This document shows, one piece after another, positions 43,082 through 51,468 of a stretch of DNA of 64,000 nt. Where the stretch lies: positions 663,722 to 727,721 of the forward strand of contig NZ_LMFI01000010.1 in the NCBI RefSeq assembly GCF_001426745.1, given 5' to 3'. Each line of letters opens with the position of its first letter. Positions within the stretch are counted from its first letter, which is position 1. A program made the translations under genes and the position numbers. The notes under the pieces are model-generated. The model worked only from the letters and a program-made list of their open reading frames with translations, made no database searches and was not told the origin of the DNA. Source of the DNA: Nocardioides sp. Root140 (lineage in GTDB: Bacteria > Actinomycetota > Actinomycetes > Propionibacteriales > Nocardioidaceae).

Positions 43082-43763
43082 CGAAGATGTGGTCGGCCGC
43101 CTCGGGGATGATCTCGGCGGTCTCGCCGCCCGAGCCGATCAGCACGCCGTCTTCGGTGGCGATCACCACGACGGTCTTGTCGGGCACGGCACCGACCCGG
43201 CGCAGCGCGCCCATCAGGTCTTCGTCCTTCTGCATCTCCTCGGAGATGCGGCGGATGTGCACCCGCGACTCGTCCGATCCGGCGACCGCTGAGAGCGACT
43301 CGACGCCCTCCATGAAGTCTTCGCCGACGCCGCTCTGGCCCAGCTCGTCGAGGCCCGGGATCGGGTTGCCGTACGGCGACTCGGTCGGGTGGCCCAACAG
43401 CTCGATCAGGCGGCGCTCGACGGTCTCGCTCATCACGTGCTCCCACCGGCAGGCCTCGGCGTGCACGAACTCCCAGTCGAGGCCGATCACGTCAGTGAGC
43501 AGCCGCTCGGCCAGGCGGTGCTTGCGCATCACGCGGGTGGCCAGGCGCAGGCCGTCGTCGGTGAGCTCGAGGTGGCGGTCGCCCTCGACGGTCAGCAGGC
43601 CGTCACGCTCCATGCGGGCCACGGTCTGGCTCACGGTGGGGCCGCTCTGGTGCAGGCGCTCGGCAATCCGCGCCCGCAACGGCACGATTCCCTCCTCCAC
43701 GAGCTCGTAGATCGTGCGGAGGTACATCTCGGTGGTGTCGATCAGGTCGCTCACGTGCCCCAT
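43068..43763 (-). CDS. ideR: Iron-dependent regulator IdeR/DtxR
   Basis: 231 residues, matching IdeR length. HTH DTTEMYLRTIYELVEEGIVPLRARIAERL, then RKHRLAERLLTDVIG and the metal-binding HAEACRWEHVMSE with Cys, Glu and His in the expected places (about 98-110), followed by a C-terminal SH3-like domain. With Fe(II) bound it represses siderophore and iron-uptake genes. The ATG at 43763 is taken; GTG 43754 is an alternative with a purine-rich site. No typical IdeR box was noticed in the window, so its targets lie elsewhere. Confidence 0.92.
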   Translation of the reverse strand: MGHVSDLIDTTEMYLRTIYELVEEGIVPLRARIAERLHQSGPTVSQTVARMERDGLLTVEGDRHLELTDDGLRLATRVMRKHRLAERLLTDVIGLDWEFVHAEACRWEHVMSETVERRLIELLGHPTESPYGNPIPGLDELGQSGVGEDFMEGVESLSAVAGSDESRVHIRRISEEMQKDEDLMGALRRVGAVPDKTVVVIATEDGVLIGSGGETAEIIPEAADHIFVKRL

Positions 43764-43881
43764 TGTTGCCTACCGGTGGGTGTTGCGTGAGCCCGGCACT
43801 ACTGACTTGGCCCGGATCAGGCTACGTTCGACGTCGAGCAGCCACGACTGACGCACGAACACGCTTGGAGCGATCGACAAG

Positions 43882-44673
43882 ATGTTGCACTTCCCCGCCA
43901 CGGAGCTGACCATTCCCTCCCGGTTCTGCGGCCCGCCGAAGTCCGGGAACGGCGGTTGGAGCGCAGGCGCCCTCGCGGCGCTGGTCCAGCACGACTGCCC
44001 GGACAACCGGGCCGACCGGTGGCCGGTGATCGAGGTGACGCTGCGCCAGCCCCCTCCGCTCGACGCCGCGATGACCGTGGCCGGTGACGACGACGGCACG
44101 CTGGTGGCCTCCTTCGGTGGCCTGCCCGTGCTCTCCGCGCGGGTGCTCCCCGACGACACCCTCACCCCGGTCGAGCAGGTCTCCCCCGACGAGGCGCGCG
44201 CGGCCGAGGCGTCGTACGCCGGACTGCGCCAGCACCCGTTCCCGACCTGCTTCGCCTGCGGCACCGACCGCGCGGAGGGCGACGGCCTGCGCGTCTTCCC
44301 CGGCCCGGTCGGCGAGATCGACGGCCAGAGCCGGGTGGCCTCGACGTGGACCCCGCACCCCAGTGTTCAGGAGGACTACCACGAGTACGTCGACGAGCAC
44401 GGCCGCGCCTCGCTCGGAGCCACCTGGGCCGCCCTGGACTGCATCGGTGCCTGGGCCGGAGACTTCGAGGATCGGGCCCTGGTGCTGGGCCGGATGACTG
44501 CCGCCGTCGACGCGCTGCCCGCGATCGGCGAGGAGCACGTCGTGGTCGGCCAGGCCCGGGGCACCGAGGGCCGCAAGACGTTCACCGCCAGCACGCTCTA
44601 CGACGCCGACCGCCGCGTGGTGGCCCGCGCCGAGCACACCTGGATCGCGATCGACCCGGCCGACTTCTCGTGA
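43882..44673 (+). CDS. Thioesterase/hotdog-like conserved protein
   Basis: 263 residues that appear to contain two hotdog-like repeats. The first (about 8-90) has SRFCGPPKSGNGGWSAGAL; the second (about 105-260) has PTCFACG, ASLGATWAALDCIGAW where a thioesterase carries its central helix, and VVGQARGTEGRKTFTASTLYD. An acyl-CoA thioesterase or binding role is inferred from fold-like pattern only. It is coupled by a GTGA overlap to the GH13 gene and is divergent from ideR. Confidence 0.7.
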   Translation: MLHFPATELTIPSRFCGPPKSGNGGWSAGALAALVQHDCPDNRADRWPVIEVTLRQPPPLDAAMTVAGDDDGTLVASFGGLPVLSARVLPDDTLTPVEQVSPDEARAAEASYAGLRQHPFPTCFACGTDRAEGDGLRVFPGPVGEIDGQSRVASTWTPHPSVQEDYHEYVDEHGRASLGATWAALDCIGAWAGDFEDRALVLGRMTAAVDALPAIGEEHVVVGQARGTEGRKTFTASTLYDADRRVVARAEHTWIAIDPADFS

Positions 44674-46250
44674 CCGACGAGGCCTGGTGGCGCCACGCCG
44701 TCTGCTACCAGGTCTACGTGCGCAGCTTCGCCGACAGCGACGGTGACGGCATCGGCGACCTGCCCGGCATCACCTCGCGGCTGCCCTACCTCGCCGAGCT
44801 GGGCGTCGACGCCGTGTGGATCACGCCGTTCTACACCTCGCCGCAGCACGACCACGGGTACGACGTGGCCGACTACCGCGACGTCGACCCGCTCTTCGGG
44901 AAGCTGGCCGACCTCGACACGCTGCTCGAGCAGGCGCATGCCCACGGCATCCGGGTGATCGTCGACCTCGTGCCGAACCACACCTCCGAGGACCACGACT
45001 GGTTCCGTGCGGCGCTGGCCGCCGGGCCGGGGAGTCCCGAGCGCGGCCGCTACCTGTTCCGCGACGGGCCGGACGCTGTGCCGTCCGACGCTGTGCCGCC
45101 GAACAACTGGGAGTCCGTCTTCGGCGGGTCGGCCTGGGCGCGAGTGCCGGACGGCCAGTGGTACCTCCACCTCTTCGACGCGACCCAGCCCGACCTCGAC
45201 TGGCGCAACCCCGAGGTCCCCGCGATGTTCGAGGACGTGCTGCGCTTCTGGCTCGACCGCGGCGTCGACGGGTTCCGCATCGACGTGGCGCACGGCCTGT
45301 TCAAGGAGCCCGGGCTGCCCGACCAGCGGCTGACCGATGCCGAGCGCGAGGCCAACCTGGCCGCCGACCTGCTCGGGCCGCAGCACCCCGAGCACGAGCC
45401 GATGTGGGACCAGCCCGAGGTGCACGACGTCTACCGCGCGTGGCGGCGCATCCTCGACTCCTACCCCGACGACCGGATGGCCGTCGGCGAGGCGTGGACC
45501 CGGGACGCAGCCTCGTTGGCGCGCTACGTGCGGCCCGACGAGCTGCACCAGTCGTTCAACTTCCACTGGCTCTCGGCGGACTGGTCGGCAGCGCAGTTCG
45601 CTGCCGTCATCACCGAGACCCTGGCCGCCGTCGCCCTCGTCGGCGGCTCGCCCACCTGGGTGCTGAGCAACCACGACGTGATCCGGCACGTCACCCGGTA
45701 CGGCGGCGGCACCGTCGGCCTGGCCAGGGCGCGAGCCGCCACGATGACGATGCTGGCACTGCCCGGGTCGTCGTACCTCTACCAGGGCGAGGAGCTCGGT
45801 CTCGAGGAGGTCGACGTCGACCGGGCGCACTGGCAGGACCCGCAGGCCCTGACCACCGGCAAGCCCGGTCGGGACGGGTGCCGGGTGCCGCTGCCGTGGT
45901 CGGGCGACGCCCCGCCGTTCGGCTTCGGACCCGGCTCCGACCAGCCGTGGATCCCCCAACCGGCCGGGTGGTCGTCGCTGACCGCCGAGGCCCAGGCCGA
46001 GGACGCGGAGTCGACGCTGGCGTTCTACCGGCGGGCCCTGAGCGCACGGCGTACGTTCGCGACGACGGCCGGCGACCAGGTCGAGTTGCTCGACCTCGGC
46101 GCAAAGGTGCTCACGTTCCGTCGCGGTCCGGTCACCGCCGTCCTCAACTGCGGTACGACGACCGTCGCGATGCCCGACGGAACGGTGCTGCTGGCCAGTG
46201 GTCCCCTCGACGACGGGTTGCCGCCGGACACCGCCGCCTGGCTCGTGTGA
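44670..46250 (+). CDS. GH13-family alpha-glucosidase / oligo-1,6-glucosidase
   Basis: 526 residues from GTG 44670, which overlaps the upstream stop. (beta/alpha)8 barrel with GH13 conserved regions: DLVPNHT near residue 98, the nucleophile Asp in GFRIDVAHG near 202, the acid/base Glu in AVGEAW near 272 and LSNHDVIRH near 332. It opens WWRHAVCYQVYVRSFADSDGDGIGDL, as in alpha-glucosidases (GH13_23/30-like). There is no signal peptide, so it is cytoplasmic and acts on maltose, isomaltose or trehalose-like glucosides. Specificity is not readable. A structured RNA candidate lies just downstream. Confidence 0.93.
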   Translation: MTDEAWWRHAVCYQVYVRSFADSDGDGIGDLPGITSRLPYLAELGVDAVWITPFYTSPQHDHGYDVADYRDVDPLFGKLADLDTLLEQAHAHGIRVIVDLVPNHTSEDHDWFRAALAAGPGSPERGRYLFRDGPDAVPSDAVPPNNWESVFGGSAWARVPDGQWYLHLFDATQPDLDWRNPEVPAMFEDVLRFWLDRGVDGFRIDVAHGLFKEPGLPDQRLTDAEREANLAADLLGPQHPEHEPMWDQPEVHDVYRAWRRILDSYPDDRMAVGEAWTRDAASLARYVRPDELHQSFNFHWLSADWSAAQFAAVITETLAAVALVGGSPTWVLSNHDVIRHVTRYGGGTVGLARARAATMTMLALPGSSYLYQGEELGLEEVDVDRAHWQDPQALTTGKPGRDGCRVPLPWSGDAPPFGFGPGSDQPWIPQPAGWSSLTAEAQAEDAESTLAFYRRALSARRTFATTAGDQVELLDLGAKVLTFRRGPVTAVLNCGTTTVAMPDGTVLLASGPLDDGLPPDTAAWLV

Positions 46251-46279
46251 AGAGGTTTTGCCGGACCCTCGAAAACCCC

Positions 46280-46308
46280 TTGTGAGGGCGGCCCCACAGT
46301 CGTACCTT
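46280..46308 (+). promoter_or_regulatory. Predicted promoter of leader-peptide/RNA element
   Basis: TTGTGA (46280-46285), a 17-nt spacer and TACCTT (46303-46308) resemble a housekeeping promoter. Predicted initiation near 46315 would put the Shine-Dalgarno of the 12-codon frame almost at the 5' end of the transcript. Confidence 0.5.
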
Positions 46309-46314
46309 TGCAGG

Positions 46315-46540
46315 ACACGTGAAAGGAGGTGGTCCAGAAGATGCATTCTTACCGGACTTGTGAGGTGGCTGCCCGCTAGCAGCTTCCCTGCCGACAGGAT
46401 TCACTGCGCAGCGTTGCAAGCGGCCAGCGAATTCAAGGCAGTCACCCGACCCGCAGGCGCTTCCGGACTTTTTGGTCCGCCGGAAGACGACGAGAAGGTC
46501 CCCTCGGGGAAACCGTTCGTCAACGCCTGCGGGTCGTTCC
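46315..46540 (+). ncRNA. Structured RNA / attenuator candidate
   Basis: Between GH13 and the minus-strand AbiEi-like gene. It contains a 13-bp perfect long-range stem (46447-46459 with 46524-46536), directly stacked on an inner hairpin CTTCCGG/CCGGAAG (46460-46486) with a U-rich loop, and a UCCC-CUCG-GGGA hairpin (46500-46511). A 12-codon frame with an exceptional ribosome-binding site sits at its 5' end. No plus-strand gene follows, so it may be a free-standing small RNA. No known family was recognised. Confidence 0.5.
46341..46379 (+). CDS. 12-codon leader-peptide-like open frame
   Basis: ATG at 46341, stop TAG at 46377, encoding MHSYRTCEVAAR. The preceding GAAAGGAGGTGGTCC (46321-46335) matches the complement of the 3' end of bacterial 16S rRNA over about 15 bases with one difference. 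This is far longer than any other ribosome-binding site in the window. A peptide this short with such a site is typical of leader peptides or of ribosome-stand-by RNAs. The Cys and Arg codons may be regulatory. Confidence 0.45.
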   Translation: MHSYRTCEVAAR

Positions 46541-46583
46541 CATTTCCTGGCGTCGTCCCCCTCCACCGGACCGGCCCGTCAAC

Positions 46584-46657
46584 AACTGCGGCAGTTCACG
46601 TTTTGATTGCCGTCTCGCGCTCAGCAGTTCAGGCGCTCTGCCTGAACTGCCGTAGTT
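46584..46657. repeat. Dyad pair downstream of the AbiEi/DUF559 gene
   Basis: AACTGCGGCAGTT (46584-46596) and AACTGCCGTAGTT (46645-46657), 61 bp apart. The second copy overlaps the gene's last codons, and a 10-bp hairpin CAGTTCAGGC/GCCTGAACTG (46625-46649) spans the stop codon. The same two dyads in the same order recur upstream of the gene. Confidence 0.65.
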
Positions 46658-47516
46658 CTTCACACATGGCCACCACGTCTGCGAGCACCTCGCGCACGAC
46701 GTCCGGGTGGAACATCACGTCGGACCAGGTGAACCGGACGACGACCCAGCGGTTGCGCACCAGCCGGGTGTAGCGAATGACGTCAGCCTCGAAGGCCCAC
46801 TTGTCACCGTGGTAACGCCACGACTCGGCCTCCACCACCAAGCGGAGTTCTTCGCTGCCGAGATCAACCTGGATGTACGGCAGGCAGGTGAGCTGCGGCG
46901 TCAGGCGCAGGCCCATCTCGATCGTGATCGCGCGGAGCACCGACTCGAACGGGTTGGCGGCACGCGCGTCGGCGAAGCGCGCCACCTTCAGCGCGGCCGG
47001 ACGACCGCTGCGTGGCGCTGCCTGCGCCGCGGCGACCAGCTGGTCGTGGCTGATCCGGCCCGAACGCAGGGCAGAGTCGGCCACGGCCAGGGCGGCGTCG
47101 AACGGCAGGACCCGCGCGCAGTCGATCACCGTGCGCAACGGACTGGTGACACCGTTGCGCACCTCGCCGGGTGTGAGGTCGGCGTAGTGGACAGCGAGGT
47201 CGTGTCGGCGCGGGAGCGTGAGGTTGCGCCCTCGTGGCACGGTGGCCATCGGCTTCTCGGGCGGCAGCTTCACCCGCCATCCCCAGTGCAGCGCAGCACT
47301 CAGGTGCGACACGACCCCGTTGACCCGGGCGGCACCGGCTGCAGCGGCCGGCACCGTGGGCAACGCGAAGCGTCCGCGGGTGAGCCTGACGATTGCTCCG
47401 GCCTCGACCGCTGCTGTGATCTGCCGATCGGTGAGCGCCCCGCGCAGCTGAGCAGAGCCGGCCAGACCGCCCCATTCGGTGACCAGGTCGGCTGCCGTGG
47501 GGTCCGGTGCCGTCAT
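46629..47516 (-). CDS. AbiEi-like N-terminal domain + DUF559 (VSR-like) protein
   Basis: 295 residues from ATG 47516. The N-terminal wing-helix resembles the AbiEi antitoxin family (ITAAVEAGAIVRLTRGRFAL, then VNGVVSHLSAALHWGW). The C-terminal domain (about 190-290) resembles DUF559, a VSR/restriction-like fold: ANPFESVLRAI, VDLGSEELRLVVEAESWRYHGDKWAFEADVIRYTRLVRNRWVVVRFTW. The Glu and Asp residues that would form the nuclease site are present. No AbiEii toxin adjoins it, so a classical type IV toxin-antitoxin pair is not supported. Four identical-style dyads flank the gene. Confidence 0.82.
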   Translation of the reverse strand: MTAPDPTAADLVTEWGGLAGSAQLRGALTDRQITAAVEAGAIVRLTRGRFALPTVPAAAAGAARVNGVVSHLSAALHWGWRVKLPPEKPMATVPRGRNLTLPRRHDLAVHYADLTPGEVRNGVTSPLRTVIDCARVLPFDAALAVADSALRSGRISHDQLVAAAQAAPRSGRPAALKVARFADARAANPFESVLRAITIEMGLRLTPQLTCLPYIQVDLGSEELRLVVEAESWRYHGDKWAFEADVIRYTRLVRNRWVVVRFTWSDVMFHPDVVREVLADVVAMCEELRQFRQSA

Positions 47517-47636
47517 GGGCCAAGCCTCGGACGCGTGGTCCAGCGGCGCAAACGGTTCTCCACAGGGGCGCCGCACGCTCGGCGTACGGCGGCGGCGCTG
47601 CGCTCGCCGCCCGCCGGACGCCAGGTCGGCGTCGAC

Positions 47637-47711
47637 AACTGCGGCAGTTCGCGCGCTGCAGCCCCGGTCCACGCCTGACCCGCCGTGGCGACCGCACCAA
47701 CTGCCGTAGTT
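47637..47711. repeat. Dyad pair upstream of the AbiEi/DUF559 gene
   Basis: AACTGCGGCAGTT (47637-47649) and AACTGCCGTAGTT (47699-47711), 62 bp apart, in the 239-bp gap between the AbiEi/DUF559 start and the ABC exporter end. The first copy is also preceded by GTCGAC, close to GTCAAC at the downstream copy. No gene was seen in this gap. Confidence 0.65.
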
Positions 47712-47755
47712 GTATACGACAGCCCGTCTGACACCCACCCAGCCCGATGCCTGCC

Positions 47756-49738
47756 TCAGGCGACTGGCGCCGCGAACTGCGACTGGTAGAGCGTGGCGTA
47801 GGCGCCGTCGGCCTCGAGCAGCTCGTGGTGCGTGCCCTGCTCGACGATCGCGCCGTCCTCCATCACCAGGATCAGGTCGGCGTCGCGGATCGTGGAGAGC
47901 CGGTGGGCGATCACGAACGACGTCCGGTCGCTGCGCAGGGCCGCCATCGCCTGCTGGAGCAACAGCTCGGTGCGGGTGTCGACCGAGCTGGTGGCCTCGT
48001 CGAGGATCAGCAGCGCCGGGTCGGAGACGAACGCGCGAGCGATGGTGATCAACTGGCGCTCACCGGCACTGATGTTGCCGCCGTCCTCGTCGATGACAGT
48101 GTCGTAGCCGTCGGGCAGCGAGTGCACGAAGCGGTCGACGAACGTGGCCCGGGCGGCCTCGAGGATCTCCTCCTCGGTCGCGTCGGGGCGGCCGTAGGCG
48201 ATGTTGTCGCGGATCGTGCCCTCGAAGAGCCACGCGTCCTGCAGCACCATGCCGATCTGGTCGCGCAGCTCGGCGCGCGGCATCGCGGAGACGTCGACGC
48301 CGTCGAGCATGATGCGCCCGCCGGTCACCTCGTAGAACCGCATCACCAGGTTGACCAGGGTGGTCTTCCCGGCGCCGGTCGGGCCGACGATCGCGACCGT
48401 CTGACCGGGCTGGGCGACCAGAGAGAGGTCCTCGATGAGCGGCTTGTCCTCGTCGTAGCGGAACGAGACACGGTCGAAGACGACCTCGCCGTGACGCTCG
48501 CCGGGGGCCGCCGGAGCGACCTGGCCGTCGGGGCGCTGCTCGTCTGCGTCGAGCAGCTCGAAGACCCGCTCGGCCGACGCGACACCCGACTGGAGAAGGT
48601 TCATCATCGACGCGACCGCGGTCAGCGGCTGGGTGAACTGGCGGGTGTACTGGATGAACGCCTGCACCTCACCCAGGCTCAGCGATCCGCTGGCCACCCG
48701 CAGGCCACCGACGACCGCGATCACCACGTAGTTGAGGTTCCCGATGAACATCATCAGCGGCATGATCAGCCCGCTGACGAACTGGGCCTTGAACGAGGCC
48801 TCGTAGAGCCGCTCGTTCTCCTCCTCGAAGCGCTGCTCGACCTCCTTCTGGCGGCCGAACACCTTGACCAGGGCGTGGCCGGAGAAGGTCTCCTCGATGT
48901 GCGCGTTCAGCTTGCCGGTCAGCCGCCACTGGGCGATGAACTGGCTCTGCGAGCGCTTCATGATGAGCGAGGTGGCGTACATCGAGATCGGCACCGAGAC
49001 CAGCGCGATCAGCGCCAGCAGTGGCGAGATCCAGAACATCATCGAGATCACCGCGACGACCGTCAGCAACGAGGTGAGCAGCTGGCTCAGGGTCTGCTGC
49101 AGGGTCTGGCTGATGTTGTCGATGTCGTTGGTGACCCGGCTGAGCAGCTCGCCGCGGGGCTGGCGGTCAAAGTACTCCAACGGGAGCGCGTTGACCTTGT
49201 CCTCCACGTCGGAACGCATGTCCATGACCGTGCCCTGCACGACGTCGTTGAGCAGGAAGCCCTGGATGAACGACAGGATCGATGCGCCGGCGTACAGCCC
49301 GAGCACGATGAGCAGCACCGCACCGACGGCGCCGAAGTCGACCCCCTGGCCGGGCACGAAGTCCATCGACGCCATCATGTCGGCGAGCCTGTTGTCGCCG
49401 CGGTCGCGCGCCGCCTGCACGACCTGCTCCTGGGTCAGGCCGGCGTCGAACTGGTTGCCGAAGAGCCCGTCGAAGATGAGGTCGGTCGCGTGGCCGAGGA
49501 TGCGCGGGCCCAGCGCGGTCAGCACGACACTGCCGATCGCCAGCACCACCAGGGCGATCGCCTTGACGCGGTACGGCGCGATGCGGCCGATCAGGCGCTT
49601 GGCGGAGGGCACGAAGGTCATCGCCTTCTGGCCGACCATGCCGCCGCCCATCGGGCCGCGCCCGGGGCCGGGGCCGGCCGTGATGCGCTCGGTCTCCTTG
49701 AGGGTGCCGCCCTTGTCGGTCTTCTCCGTCGTGCTCAT
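47756..49738 (-). CDS. ABC exporter half-transporter with canonical NBD
   Basis: 660 residues. A type IV (MDR-like) exporter with a cytoplasmic N-terminal extension containing a Gly/Pro/Met-rich stretch (about 18-35), six membrane helices, and a nucleotide-binding domain with Walker A VGPTGAGKTTL near 437 and Walker B LLILDEATSSVDT near 565, retaining the catalytic Glu. The signature is SAGERQ rather than SGGQ. Its ATG overlaps the stop of the partner half-transporter, so the two form a heterodimeric drug or lipid exporter under the upstream TetR. Confidence 0.93.
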   Translation of the reverse strand: MSTTEKTDKGGTLKETERITAGPGPGRGPMGGGMVGQKAMTFVPSAKRLIGRIAPYRVKAIALVVLAIGSVVLTALGPRILGHATDLIFDGLFGNQFDAGLTQEQVVQAARDRGDNRLADMMASMDFVPGQGVDFGAVGAVLLIVLGLYAGASILSFIQGFLLNDVVQGTVMDMRSDVEDKVNALPLEYFDRQPRGELLSRVTNDIDNISQTLQQTLSQLLTSLLTVVAVISMMFWISPLLALIALVSVPISMYATSLIMKRSQSQFIAQWRLTGKLNAHIEETFSGHALVKVFGRQKEVEQRFEEENERLYEASFKAQFVSGLIMPLMMFIGNLNYVVIAVVGGLRVASGSLSLGEVQAFIQYTRQFTQPLTAVASMMNLLQSGVASAERVFELLDADEQRPDGQVAPAAPGERHGEVVFDRVSFRYDEDKPLIEDLSLVAQPGQTVAIVGPTGAGKTTLVNLVMRFYEVTGGRIMLDGVDVSAMPRAELRDQIGMVLQDAWLFEGTIRDNIAYGRPDATEEEILEAARATFVDRFVHSLPDGYDTVIDEDGGNISAGERQLITIARAFVSDPALLILDEATSSVDTRTELLLQQAMAALRSDRTSFVIAHRLSTIRDADLILVMEDGAIVEQGTHHELLEADGAYATLYQSQFAAPVA

Positions 49739-51468
49739 GCTGCCTCCTCCGCCGTCAGCTGCGACTCGACGATCTCCTGGTACGTCGGGCAGTCGGCGAG
49801 CAACTCGTCATGGGTGCCGCGGCCGACGACGATGCCGTCCTCGAGCACGAGGATCAGGTCGGCGTCGCGGATCGTGGAGACCCGCTGGGCGACCAGGACC
49901 ACCGTCGCGTTGCGGGTGACCGGCCTCAGTGCGGCGCGGAGCCGGGCGTCGGTGGCCAGGTCGAGGGCCGAGAAGGAGTCGTCGAAGAGGTAGATCTCCG
50001 GCTCTCGGATCAGCGCCCGGGCGATGGCCAGGCGTTGTCGCTGGCCGCCCGAGACGTTGGTGCCGCCCTGCGTGATCGGCGACTCGAGCCCCTCGGACAT
50101 GGCTTCGACGAAGTCACGGCCCTGGGCGATCGCGAGCGCACGCCACAGCTCGTCGTCGGTGGCGTCGGGCTTGCCGTGGCGCAGGTTGCTGGCCACCGTG
50201 CCGGAGAACAGGAATGCCTGCTGCGGGACGAGCCCGATGCGGTGCCACAGCGTCTCCGGGTCGAGGTCGCGCACGTCGACGCCGTCGACCTGCACGCTGC
50301 CGGTGGTGGCGTCGAAGAGCCGCGGCACCAGGTCGACCAGGGTCGACTTGCCGGAGCCGGTCGAGCCGATGACCGCGACGGTCTGGCCGGGCCGGGCCTC
50401 GAAGCTGACGTCCTGCAGGACCGGCTGCTCGGCGCCGGGATAGGTGAAGCCGACTCCGTCGAGGACCAGGTGGCCGGACTGCTGCACCGAGGTGACCGGC
50501 TGCGCGGGCGGCACGACGCTGGTGTCGGTGTCGAGGACCTCCGTGATCCGGTCGGCGCAGACCGCCGCGCGCGGGATCATCATCAGCATGAAGGTGCCCA
50601 TCATCACCGACATCAGGATCTGCATCAGGTAGGACAGGAACGCGGTCAGGGCGCCGACCTCCATCTGACCGCTGTCGACGCGGTGTCCGCCGAACCACAG
50701 CACCGCGACGCTCGAGACGTTCACGATCAGCATCACCAGCGGGAACATCGTGGCCATCCAGCGGCCGGCCTTGACCGAGACGTCCGTCAGGTCGTCGTTG
50801 GCCTTCTGGAATCGGCGGGTCTCATGGGGCTCACGCACGAACGCGCGCACCACGCGGATGCCGGTGATCTGCTCGCGCAGCACCCGGTTGACGCCGTCGA
50901 TGCGCTCCTGGACCAGTCGGAAGTTGGGCACCATGCGCGAGACCACCACGCCGACGGCCAGGAAGAGCGCGGGTACGACGATCGCGAGCAGCCACGACAG
51001 ACCGAGGTCTTCGCGCATCGCCATCAGCACGCCACCGACCATCATGATCGGCACGGCGACGGCCATGGTGCAGGTCATCAGCGCCAGCATCTGCACCTGC
51101 TGCACGTCGTTGGTGTTGCGGGTGATCAGCGAGGGCGCACCGAACTGCCCGACCTCGCGGCCGGAGAACGTGCCGACGCGGTGGAAGACGGCCGCGCGCA
51201 GGTCGCGGCCGAACGCCATCGCCGTACGCGCCGAGAACCAGACGGCGACCACGGAGCAGACGATCTGCACGAGCGAGACGCCGAGCATGATGCCTCCGAC
51301 GCGCATGATGTAGCCCGTGTCTCCTTCGGCCACACCCTGGTCGATGATGTCGGCGTTGAGACTCGGCAGGAACAGCATCGCCACGGTCGAGATGAACTGG
51401 AGCGCGACCACGATCGCGATCCAACCCTTGTACGGCGCGAGATAGGTGCGCATGAGACGGAGCAACAT
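49735..51468 (-). CDS. ABC exporter half-transporter with degenerate NBD site
   Basis: 577 residues. Six membrane helices and an NBD with Walker A IGSTGSGKSTLVDL near 370, signature NVSGGQRQRLAIARAL near 470 and Walker B IYLFDDSFSALD near 490. The catalytic Glu after Walker B is replaced by Asp, and in heterodimeric exporters such as TM287/288 and BmrCD the corresponding half is degenerate. It overlaps the TetR stop (ATGA) and the downstream partner (ATGA), so the three genes are translationally coupled. The substrate is unknown; multidrug export is likely. Confidence 0.93.
   Translation of the reverse strand: MLLRLMRTYLAPYKGWIAIVVALQFISTVAMLFLPSLNADIIDQGVAEGDTGYIMRVGGIMLGVSLVQIVCSVVAVWFSARTAMAFGRDLRAAVFHRVGTFSGREVGQFGAPSLITRNTNDVQQVQMLALMTCTMAVAVPIMMVGGVLMAMREDLGLSWLLAIVVPALFLAVGVVVSRMVPNFRLVQERIDGVNRVLREQITGIRVVRAFVREPHETRRFQKANDDLTDVSVKAGRWMATMFPLVMLIVNVSSVAVLWFGGHRVDSGQMEVGALTAFLSYLMQILMSVMMGTFMLMMIPRAAVCADRITEVLDTDTSVVPPAQPVTSVQQSGHLVLDGVGFTYPGAEQPVLQDVSFEARPGQTVAVIGSTGSGKSTLVDLVPRLFDATTGSVQVDGVDVRDLDPETLWHRIGLVPQQAFLFSGTVASNLRHGKPDATDDELWRALAIAQGRDFVEAMSEGLESPITQGGTNVSGGQRQRLAIARALIREPEIYLFDDSFSALDLATDARLRAALRPVTRNATVVLVAQRVSTIRDADLILVLEDGIVVGRGTHDELLADCPTYQEIVESQLTAEEAA

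Noticed and set aside
43068..43881. Typical IdeR box (TTAGGTTAGGCTAACCTAA) near ideR
   Set aside because: No close match was noticed in the divergent ideR promoter or elsewhere in the window, by eye only.
46315..46540. tmRNA, RNase P RNA, SRP RNA, 6C RNA or a known riboswitch
   Set aside because: The tmRNA end pairing, RNase P conserved cores, SRP loop and the C-rich loops of 6C RNA are not present. The structure remains unassigned.
46629..47516. Complete type IV AbiE toxin-antitoxin system
   Set aside because: Only the AbiEi-like part with a DUF559 domain is present. The neighbour is an ABC exporter and no AbiEii nucleotidyltransferase was found.
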